A stretch of 64,000 nt of DNA from Meandrina meandrites (lineage: Eukaryota; Cnidaria; Anthozoa; Scleractinia; Meandrinidae): the NCBI GenBank assembly GCA_963693305.1, contig OY855912.1, positions 1,205,001 through 1,269,000 on the forward strand, in the 5' to 3' direction. This document shows positions 36,001 to 48,000 of the stretch, one piece after another. Each line of letters begins with the position of its first letter. The stretch's first letter is position 1. The translations under genes were made by a program, and so were the position numbers. The notes under the pieces were generated by a model that saw only the letters and a program-made list of their open reading frames with translations, had not been told where the DNA came from and ran no database searches.

Positions 36001-39000
36001 ATGCCGTGAGGTTTAGATTTCCTGAGGTCAACTTTGCGTGTTCAAGGCAGCAAAAACGTGGTCTTTCTTAGAATCATGGCTTGATGGCTTGCTGATTTGT
36101 AAGTAAATGCTATTTTTTTTTAGAAATTTGGCGTTTAAATACAACACTAGTCAAGGAAGATCTATAGTGCGTTTTCTTATATGTATTTCGATTTCATCTC
36201 AAGGTTTAGAAAAATCCAACAAAGAGATAGATTTATATAAACGGAGTCTTCGCCTTCTATTTCTTCGCTGTCTGAAATACTGACATAACAAAGCAGTAGA
36301 GGACTGTCGAAAGAGTATAAATAATAAAAGCGAGATGATGCTAAGCAAGCACCCTCGAATTACCCATTTTCGCATTTCGCGCCGAAAACAGTATGAAAAA
36401 TTGACCTTGGTAAAGTGTTAAGTGTGTGACCGCAAACACCTCAGTAAAGTATTCCCGCGGTGAGTTTACCTTGGTGTTATTTAGCTTGGGAATGCTATTT
36501 GCCTGGGTATGTGTAAAACATTCGTTACAAACATATCGGCATTTCTATTTTCAGCGTTTTCGTCACAAGAAACATGTATGAAATACTCTATTTTCTGATA
36601 TTGTTCTTTGATCGTTAAAAACGGGCAATAAATAACAAAAGAAATGGAAAACAGCGCAAAACGTTGGCGCAAGGAGGTGAAGTGGGGGACGAGTGCTTCG
36701 GGTAACGCTCAATTCCTCTTGCGTTCAGTTTGCGTAGGAAATAGAGAGGACGGACGTTTTTTGGTAAAAATCATAATTAATATGTGTTCTGTCATTTTGT
36801 TTTCCCGCCTGTTCGCCATTTTTATTTCCCGCGTATGGAAAAAGAAGACTAAATATTATCCCAGCAAAATGTTCCCCCGTCTCTGCTTTCCCTATCCCCG
36901 GATATGGTAAATTTTCTAAGAACACCTACTTTTTTAGTGGCGCGAAAGTCTTTAATGAACTCCCTGTAAATATTGCAAGCGTAAATAAATAACATACAAG
37001 CTTTTTGCGGCCTAGCAAAACATTTACTTTTATAATAACTATTTAGTAAAGTATATTTTAATCTCTTTTTGACTGACACGAGACAGCCCAAAGGGCCTTT
37101 GATTAGACATTCTTGTCAAACGTTGCCCCGACAACAGTTTCATGACCTCTGTCTACCGGAAAAAGACATTCACCGGCCTGTACACCAAGTGGGATTCATT
37201 CACACCTCGCAAATACAAAATTAATCTCATCCGCACACTCACCTATCGTTGTTTCCGAATCTGTTCCTCTGCCTCACTATTACATTCCGCTATTCAAGAT
37301 CTCAGGAAGCTTATGGTTATCCTCAAGGCATTATCACATACAACGTCACCGATGTTTTGAACAGACATAAAAACAAGCCAGACACCCCTGTTGCGACAGT
37401 CCCTAAAGAAGATGTCATAATCCTGTTACCCTACTTAGGTCTCCCCAACGTCCAAATCACTAAACGTCTGAAATCCTGTGTATCCAACTTCTATTCTTTC
37501 GTCAACCTCAAGATCATCTTTCAGAACACACGCCGCATCAAATCCTTCTTTCAGTACAAAGACCGCCTTAATCGTTCTCAGCGATCTAAGGTCATTTACA
37601 AAGCTGGCTGCTGGGACTGCAATGATGTTTATATTGGTAAAACAAAACGACGACTTCATGACAGGAAAACTGAACATTTTAAGGCCCTCACTAAAAGCGA
37701 TCATCTATCAGCTATCGCTGATCATATCATTACCACGGGCCATAACATCAAATGAGATCATTTTGACATTCTAGCGTCCGGCAAAACTGACCTCCATTGT
37801 AAAATTAAAGAGACCTTATTCATTCAAGAGCTACAACCCTCATTAAATGCCAACGTTGGCAGTGAGAGGTTGTTGCTCTATTAAGCTAAGCGATAAAGTT
37901 ACTGCTGTATATCAATTGTCTCAGTCTAGATTCCAGACCCTTTTCATAACAATTTATAATAGTCGTTAAAATTTTGTAACGGTCATACTTTTGAAAATGT
38001 ATGTTGCATAGCGTACGAAACGTCAAGTTAGTAAAATGCGATTTTTCACAATGTTTATTACCGCTGTTTGTTTCATGCTTTACCTTTGTTATTTTTATCT
38101 TTTTATTTTATCTTATTAATTTTAATTACATATTATAATTGATTAATTTTTGATAAGTTACTGTTTACTTGTAAATTAGCTTTAAATTATTTAAATTATT
38201 TAATTGTACTTAGTTTTAACTAGCTCTTTGTTCTGAAAAGCCCTTTTGGGACGAATAAAGTACGTATGTATGTAAGTATTCAACAAACCATATCGAAGAC
38301 TTGGCAAAGCTGAATACAAATACCATGATTCCCTACGGGTGCGTCTCATAGAGGGAATCGGGCATTCTAATACTCTTTCATAAAGTTAATCATTACCTTG
38401 GGGTTTCATGTTCAGTCTTGCTCGCTCCGGTCCAAAGTAGCCATAGTATGGGCTATATCGTGACGACGATGCTACAATGGCTGAATCTGGCATCTTGCCG
38501 TTTTCCATTCCCAAGGGAGAAGCACATACTATTTCGGGAATTGTAAATCCTATTTACGTAAAAAAAAAACATTAAGATAAGCCAAAAATGTAATCTACAT
38601 TTTTTTTTAAACAAAAGTTGTAACTAATTATGCTATATTCGTAATAAAAGAAATGATTCGTCATGTCGGCAAAACTTTTCAACCCGGTACACCAAATACT
38701 AAATCACTCAGGTCAGTCTCTTTCTTGATTTATAATATCCTTTCGTCGACACATCCGAAAATAATCACAACAGATTTTCAGAACGTCACCGAAGCGTTTT
38801 GCACGGGGCCTCTAATTTATATACCACGTGACCTGCACTAATTTGCATATTCGGATTCCGGACAGTTATTCTACAGCCGAACTTGTGTGATAAGCAGAAT
38901 GGACTAACAGTGAGAAACCTTAAACTTACGCTTAAACTTATGAACGTGATTAGAATACAGTTCACATTTCTGATTTTACCGCTATTTACAACATCAGATA

Positions 39001-42000
39001 AGTCAACGACTTCAGTTTTAATGTTGGTGTATGTTTCTGAGGTCCCCTAAGTACTGTTTTAAATTTGTAAGCGCCAACAAACCTTGGAATGGAAAGTTGA
39101 AAATGTTGTTTTTTCCTTCATGCTATTGTTAATTGTCGAATTCTGATGAAAATTTTCTCGAAGATAATTGCGTAAGTAATCGGCGGACTTCACAGTGTTA
39201 AGATTTCCAAGTTTACTCCCGAAACGTGAATTTTTAGCGAATTTCACTGCAGTCGAAGTAAAGTGAAAGTATAACCTCGACGTGTGGATTTTTTAACACC
39301 TTTTGTACATGATTCAGATGTCTTTGGAGCTTATAATTATGCCACAAAACCCAAGAGGATGACATAATATATGTTCAGGTAATTACATATGATAATTATT
39401 TTTCTATAGCCCAACGTCACCTTTAGCTTTCCATCAACAAATTTTTATTTTTTGCATTAAATTTAAAAACAAAAGACTCACAAAATAGTAATTGTATGTT
39501 TATGCACATTGTGAACTTTTGGTTTCTTTGCACGTTGGTCGCCTTTTTTGCGAACATATATACCTCTTTACTTTACGCAGGAACATCCAGGGGCACAGAG
39601 CGAAAGGTTTCCGTAAAATAGATGTTCTTGTTTTTTTTTTTTCAGTTTTGCTGGATGAGAAATATATTTTCCGTTTCGGTCTCGAAACCATCATTACCAT
39701 ACGATTGTGTTAAATTTGGTTTCTATGCTTCTTGGCTGAAAATATTGGTAGGGACTTTGCAGGAAATGGACGTTTGCATGTCTTTATCTTTGGAATTCGA
39801 AACAAACTAGAAAAAAAAAATTGTAACTTTAATTGGGTATCTTACCTTTTCTGCAGCCATAGAACTCTGCTCTCATAGAAATACGAGATTTCCAAGTTAT
39901 CGGATGAATACGAATGTAGCGAGTAATGATGGGACTTTTCAGATCGTGACCCACAGGTGTATATCGATCAATATTTCCTGGAAACACCTCAAAGAATAAA
40001 GAAAATGTAAAATTTATAAATTATTATTTGTTCTGGTGAGTATTTTTCATGATTTTTTACAGACGAATTCTTTTTTTCTGTTTTGCTTACTTTCTTCACA
40101 CCATCCTCTCTGTAATCTTCAAAAAACACAGAATCATATCCATATGAAAGGCTAAAGCTCTCTATCCATTGATCGGCATCCTGTCTTCCTTGAATAGCAA
40201 CTCGAGTTACTTTTCTCCAGTCTCTAAAATTTACTTGAAGAAACGGATGCTTGTCATTCCATCCTGCTACCCAGCCACCATCTCTCCATGATCTGGCCAG
40301 GAAATGCAATCTACCATTACAGGCACTGTAAGACCTGGTCGAGGCCGTTATAGCAGAGTCTGGGATTTGTTTATTCTGCATTCCAAGGGCTTCTGAACAC
40401 ACTGGAGGCTTTGGAGCAGGGAAACCTATTTAAATAAACACACCCTGGTAACACAATCAAAAGTACTGAAATGGGAATGAGCAAAGAAACGGAGATGCAG
40501 TCTCCTTGCTTGTCCAGCGGTGACAAATGACCTTGTTAATTCTTATTTCACTTAGTTCTGACAGTTGGCATGTAAAGAAGAAGCACAAATTCTAGTTGCA
40601 GCAAAATCAAAAGAAGATAATTATGTTTCTGAAGAGAAAAAGGAACCAGGTGTGATTTTTAAACTTCACATTCTATCGAGCCAGTAAGCAATTTAATAAC
40701 TGATAGTTATTGTGACAATCCTGTAACAGTAAAGACTAATACATACCATCAGTGCATCCGTACAACTCAACCCTTAATGACGCGTACCAATCATTTGCTG
40801 TAACTACGTTGATTTTGATAAAACGAGCGATGATTGGGGGATCAAGGATACGGCCTTCAGTATTAACATTGTCTGAGTTTCCTTGAAAAACCTTTAAAAA
40901 GAAGAACGTCGACATCTTACTCTTTTCACCTTTTGTTTAGATAAAGAAGAAAAGTAGAGAGTTGTCCCTAAAAAAGTGATTTAAGGTACTGAAGAGGCAT
41001 ATAACTTTACATATATAGGCATTTCACTTAACATATTTTTTTAAAAAAAAATGGCTTTATGGTTATTCCGAGAACTGAGAAGGTCAACTCGGCCAATTGT
41101 TACGATTTTTTGATACATAGGCCAATTTTGCTGTAAGAGAGAAGAGACAAGGAAATGTAAACTTTAAAAGTAAAACAAATAAAAGAATCATGTAAACATA
41201 TATTTCAAAAATGAAACTTGAGTATAAAGGGCTTGTTGGCATCCAAAACTGTGCAGAGTCGCCCCCTCCGCCGTCATAATAGAGCTAATTACAAGGTAAA
41301 AGGTAATATACCTGGCCATTGTTGTATGGTATAAATGTTTCCCCGTCTTCACTGTAATCCAAGGTATAGGTTTTGGTCCACTGCCCTTCGTCTGATCGCC
41401 CTTGAGTGGCAATCCTCGTCACCTTGGTAACATTCCCCAAATCAATCTGTAGAAACTGGTAAGAATTCCAGTAGGACGACACCCATCCTCCTTTTAAAAT
41501 TGGTATTGCAAAAACAAAGGAAAATGAATAGATAATGTATAACAATAATAATATATAATATATATAATAAAATATCGAGTAAGAAAATGAGGCGCAACAT
41601 TTGCTTTATTCTCTTGTGCCGTTGTTAATACAATGTAGACGGAAATGGTTAGGAAGCCCGGAAAACATCAAAGGAGCAAACAAAGAGGTCAAGATTTAGG
41701 TTGGAAGGTCCATGACCGTGCACATTGTCTGTTTTGCGCTCATACACTATGCATGGGTTACGTAATCGCAAGGCTTCATAACAATTTCCCTCTATTAACT
41801 ATGCTTGTACGTAATAGTAAACAGGGGCCTAAAATAATGGCCAATGGGTTGTATTCTAGATTAAGAGGCTCACGTTCAAGCCCTATTCGTGTTTGTTTTG
41901 TTGTGTTCTCAGGCAAGGCACTTTACTCTCCTAGTACCTTTCTCCAGCTAGTAGTATAAATGGGTATTTGTGAACTGTTAGAGTAACCTGCCAAGAAAGT

Positions 42001-45000
42001 GTTAGCTAGAGGGAAGCTGTGAGGGATATATTGGCATCGTATCCAGCCGAAATAGTAATATTTCAGCCGCTATGTTTTGCAACTGACGAGATTTAAGGGG
42101 GCGTAGAGGGGGAGGCTTCTAATGATGAGCCACTGACTCCTCCAATCCACTGGATAAAATCAGGCTAAACTTTACTGGTGTGCGTTTTACTTGCTTGTCT
42201 ACAAATTAAAAGGATATACTAGCACACAAAACGCTTGTATGTGCCATCTATGAAATTACCGATGAATGAAGAATTTTCTTTGGTTTCATGACAAACGTCC
42301 GCTACATTTTCATTTCGAGAAAATGCCACCAAACCAGTCAGTTTGTTCAGTTTTTTTAATTTATAGAACGAGTTTTAATTTCCCTGAAGTGTTAGTATAT
42401 ACTAGCACACAAAACGCTTGTACAGTATGTGCCATCTATGAAATTACCGATGAATGAAGAATTTTCTTTGGTTTCATGACAAACGTCCGCTACATTTTCA
42501 TTTCGAGAAAATGCCACCAAACCAGTCAGTTTATTCAGTTTTTTTTAATTTATAGAACGAGTTTTAATTTCCCTGAAGTGTTAGTAAGATGTGTATGTTT
42601 TTAGCTGTAAGTCTTGTATGTATTTGTAAGTAAGTAGCATTTAGCGAAATGTAAAGTATGGTCGCAGTAAGTGTGTGCATTTTGTTTTGTTAGTTTTCCT
42701 TTCTTTTTTTACTTATATGTATATTTGTAAAAAGTGAAATTTGAGGTTGTGAAATAACAATTTAAAAAAGTACAAATGATGTTTTGAAGAAAACACATTT
42801 ACCTTCTTTGTTCAGTCTTCCTCGCTCCGGTCCCAAGTCTTCGCTATAACGTGACGATGCTACGATGGCTGAATCTGGTATCTTGCCGTTTTCCATTCCG
42901 AGGGGTGAAGTACATACGATTTCGGGAATTCCAAATCCTGTTTGTAGTCAAACAAAAGTATGAATAAGCTAAATATGTAGTTTACAGTGTTTTGTAAAGT
43001 ACATTTGGAATTGGTGATAAAGATCTGTTATTTTAAAGCCGTGCTTGAGTGGTAACAGTGCCGGCTAACAGCAAGAAACTCTACGACAGAACGCAGTGTA
43101 GAGAAAGAAGGTTCGCTTCCATTTATTGGAAATAAAAATCGAACGTAACCACTATATGACACATCAAGTAAAGAGTTTAGCCTCTTCATAAGCCACAGTC
43201 TGATCTTACGGACCATGAAAGAAGTTTCTTTCGACACATATCTTTTATATTGACACCCGCTTTCAGTGTTACTTGTATAGCGGCTATCGTTCGAAATGCA
43301 TCTCCCAACATCGTCTTTCGACACCCCAAGCAAGCAAAGATCGAAATCCACCAATCACAGCCCACTAGCCTGACCTTCTGAACTTGTGACTCATTTCCAA
43401 AGAAGTGACATGAAACAAACACTGGCATGTGATTAGTGTATTTCGATCCTTGTTTGTTTAGCATGTAGAAAGACATTGAAAGACGATGTCGAAAGATGGA
43501 TGTCGAAAGATTGGCGCTATGCACGTAACACTGAATGCGAGTGTAAATCAATTTTTTCGAAACTTTATTACAGTCCTCCTTCAAGAGTAGTAGGGCAAAT
43601 ATTACTTGATAAAAATTGGTTCCCTATTCCAGTCACTCTTTTTAATATTTGAATTTATGTGACTTAAAGTAAATAAAGAGATAAAATGAACATTAATCCA
43701 AAATCACCAGGTGAAAAAATATACGTACCTGATTTGCAGCCATAGAAGTCAGCTCGTAAGCTAATACCATCATGCCAAGCCACTGGATTAATTCTCATAT
43801 AACGTGTGACATCAATTGGATTCTTCAGCAAATGGCTTTCTACAACAAACTGATCCGTGTTGCCATTAAATTCCTGGTTAAAAGAAAAAAACAGAAAAGA
43901 AAGAGCATTTTAAATATAAAATTACGACATGCGCGCCTAAATTTTGAATAGAATGAAGCAAATTCCAGAATATTTAGCTTCATTTTCATAGTAGCGATCA
44001 AGTGTCGTAGTTTGGCAGTGTTATACATATGCATGTCAATTAAATTGACCTATTTCTTGGATAGCAAGCTCGTTTTATTAAATCCGTCATGGCCTATGAG
44101 TCTGGAGGTGAACTCCGGTTAGGAGCGCTATTGCTACTCCCCTAGAGGGGATACTAGTCCATTGTTGGTAACTTCAGCAATTTGTATAGACATGCATTTA
44201 TATTCCTAGACTGCAAGCAGTCGGTTTTTTCTAAATTCCTGCGTGCGATCGCAAAAGTTAAAATTATGCAAGTCGGGACAACAAGACCCCGGGGACAAAG
44301 CCTCGATTCGCATCATTCACATTCGTGTTTGGACTTCACGTCTCACGCTAGGAAAAGAAAGAAACTGCTCGCAGCCTATTATATTTCTGGGTGGTGACGG
44401 GTACTGAGAGAGAGTGTCTTGCCAAAGAGCATGAAAAGCGACCCTGGTCAGCGCAAGAACCCGAATTGCTTGATAAGGAGTCCAACACTTATACTCGCAT
44501 AAGGCAAGTACTTCTCCCAAATCTAGCGAGAATAAAACGCGAACGGTACCTTAGCACTATCTCCACCTTCCTTGTAGTCGTTGAAGAACACTCCATCGGA
44601 ACTGTAAGAGAGTTTGAACTTCTTAACCCACTGAGGCCAGTTCAGTCTTCCCTGGATGGCCACTCCGGTCACTTTGGTCCAGTTTCCAAAATCCACTTGA
44701 AACCACTGTTGCCTGTTATGTGAATTAGCTACCCAGCTTCCATGTCGGTTAAGCCGACCCTTACTTGCTCTGTAATTGTGACTTTCGCTTGAAGCAGTTA
44801 TGGACGAATCAGGGATGTCGTGATTTTCTAATCCAAGGCTAGCCAAGCAAGCAGGAGGCTTAGAAATCGAAAAACCTGACATGGAAAACTTCGTCGCATT
44901 GATTGATTGTTAATTGAAATAGCATCGAGAGCGTACATACATTGTCTGTATCGCGAACAAAACTGTACGGTACACGATAAGTGAATACCGTAAACGTCAA

Positions 45001-48000
45001 TTTACGTACAGTTTTTACGTACAGGTTTTTAAAATAGAGTTTCGTAGAAGGTCTAAAATAAGTAGAGTGTACTGTTACTCGTCAAGTAATGAAAGTTGAA
45101 AATATTTACGTTGTTAATGTTCTGCTTCTTGAACAGAAAATCGCAAAAAGCCTCGATTCGCTACATTCGCTATATACTACAACGTCTTTGTAACTACTGT
45201 AGGGTACGTGAGTGTGGTCTCTTAATGGCTTTTGCACGGCAAAACGTAAGTTCAAAACAACACACTGAACAACAATTACTCATGCCACTCGAGTTTGTGT
45301 CGTAAAGTTCTACTTTGTTCTCGTAACGTTTTCACGTTACGATTTACAAAGCAGAGGTAAGTTAGGCAGTAGATTCAAAGCCATATTACCTGAATAACAG
45401 CCATACAATTCCAACCTCATCGCTATCCTTCCGTACCAGTCGGTTGGGTGAATGCGAACGTAACGAGCTATGATTGGTTCATCCAAGGTATTGATAACGA
45501 GATTTGTGTGGTCTTTGTTGGCGATATATTCCTAAAATAAAAAGACGCTCATTTTGTTACCGTGTGCCTTAAAAAAAACTTTAAAAACAAAGAAAGCCCG
45601 TATTTTGGAAGACTAGTGGTTAGCGCTGCGGTTCAGTCTCATGAGGCGGCCTGGAGGTATAATGCTCCCTCTGAGCTAGTCCATATCACAGGTCTAGGAA
45701 TGAACAGGTATAGCGAATGACGAAAATTCAGCAGTAGTTTTTTCTCTGAATGAGGTTCCGCTCGTATCCAATTTCATTTGGTTGGTCCGTCTTTAGCCTC
45801 ATTCTCAGACATTCCAGGGGCCCGTTTCTCGAAGGTCCTGAAAAGATTTCGCACTCGGAAAACCATAGCAAAATCTTAAACCTTATGATCACAGAGCTGT
45901 TTAATTTCATGAATTTTTTTAATATGAACTGAGGTTCCTTTCATACAAAGTTTCAGGTCTATACACTTCTCTGCTTTTAAAATACAGATGACTAAACATC
46001 GCTTTGCGGGCCCGACAAGTTTCCGAGGCTTTCGAGAAGCGGGCTCCAGGTCGCTCGTGGCTACGAACTCTCTCCCTTCCCCGACGGGCCGCGAGCGACC
46101 TGGATCATGTAAGAATCAAGCTAGTCTCACTTGGGTAAAATGAAAATTTCCAACTTACCCTGGGAACGTTGCTTGGTTTATGAAGTTGATTCTCAAAGTA
46201 TCCACCATCAATGCTGTAAGAGACAGTGTACTTGGTCACCCACTGTCCTACATTGTAGCGGCCTTGAGTTCCAATTTTTGTCACTTTAGCCACCTTTCCA
46301 AAGTCCACCTGGATCCACTGCCCCTTGTTATTTTTATCGGCGATATATGTGGTCTGATGGTTGAGCCTTCCTTTGTGAGGTCCAAACCCACTTAACTGAA
46401 GTGACAAAGTAGCATATTGACACTAGTTACTGAATTGAACTTCTTGTTGGCTTGGTATTCTTTTCATTTCTGTTCCTAAGGTTTATTTTTGACAATTATG
46501 TTAAGTCAGTCAGAACCTAAAATTTAATTTAGACTATCTTAAATTTTGGATTTCAATTCATATTATTAATTAGTAACGCAATTTTTACCACTTAGTTGCT
46601 ATATCTGAGCTTGATGTACTTATATTGTTTTTGTTTGTGTATCCGTAAATAATATTATTAAAAACTAGCCATGGTATATTGTAATTCCTGAGTTTAACTT
46701 GGTTCACAGGCCATGGTTCTGCGCTTATATACCATGGACCACAAATGGTAGGTGCGCGCGTCAGCGAGAGCAGCTGTGGAGCTCAAAATTATTAATTCCT
46801 TTGGTGTTTTATTTATGAGATAGTTATTGCCAACTCAGTAATATCCAACGAGCGCTCGTCGTAGATTAATTATTTAAAATAGTATTGTATGATGTTGTAA
46901 AGTATGGTATGGTTTTGTGTTGTGTTGCATTGTTGTCACAGAATGTTATACACATACCTCACTAGCAGCTTTTAAAGCAGAGTCTGGAATTGTTCCATTT
47001 TGCATCCCCATTGGAGTGCCACAATCTGAAATATGACACACGAAAATCCACTTAAAAAGCGGATTTATTTTTGTGGTAGAGACTCTTTAGAGAATGAAGC
47101 CTTAAACTGAAGTAAAACAGCAACAAACAGATACATATATGATTTAGATAAAGTGTTAACTACAAGTGCCCTTCATCAGTGGATAATGCCCGTTAGAAAA
47201 AAGTCAAAAACTATATTAGCAAAAAATGATGCATTTTTGCAGCTTCCATGTGATTTTAAATAGGGACTGCAGCCAATTAATGAAAATAGATCGAATATTG
47301 ATGCAGAGCACATAATGTTAACTAGGTTGCCAAAGTAATGACCAATTTCTTTATTTCAATTCCGAGGCTTTGGATAATGATAAAATTGAACAACAGTTAG
47401 TTACTCTTCTAAGCCTTTTTTGAATTGTAATATATCAAAACAGACATGTTTAGGGATTTGTATTGCTTAAACTTATTTTTCTTGATCTAAGTTGCGGCTA
47501 CCAGAGGTTCCTTTGAAAGCTCATGATATTTAACAAATTTTCCCGGCACAATGTCTTAGCTTCCAAGTTAATATAAAAACACTTTTTTATTGTAAACATA
47601 CCTCCAAAGACTAAACCTGAAAGAAAGAATGAATGAGATATTCAGTGTAAGTTATGTATCCCATGATGTTAGGGGTGCTTTGTTTGCCTTGGCCCTTGAA
47701 GTTGACAAACGACCGTTATTTGTGATCGTTAATTTGCATTTGAGTCGCAAGAAATTGCTACTTAAAAAATCAGAATACATTTTTAACGGTGTACATTTTA
47801 TGACCCCTACTTCTGAATACACCCATGCTTTAATTTGCTCTCAAGAAATATAATGTATACGTAAGTTGTACATGTCAACTGCCATTATATATAAAATAGG
47901 ATGTTCTTTTTATAGTTACTTGTGCAATTTTTGCCATCTCGATGGAATCCATCTTTGCACGTGCAGAGGAAAGATCCCTGGGTATTGTTACACACAGCAT

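Noticed and set aside
43028..43584. Two overlapping minus-strand frames (108 and 132 codons)
   Set aside because: They overlap an imperfect hairpin repeat, lack splice-compatible borders and match no family.
45600..45700. A-box-like TAGTGGTTAGCGCT, possible SINE or tRNA
   Set aside because: No B box at the right distance; too degraded to call.
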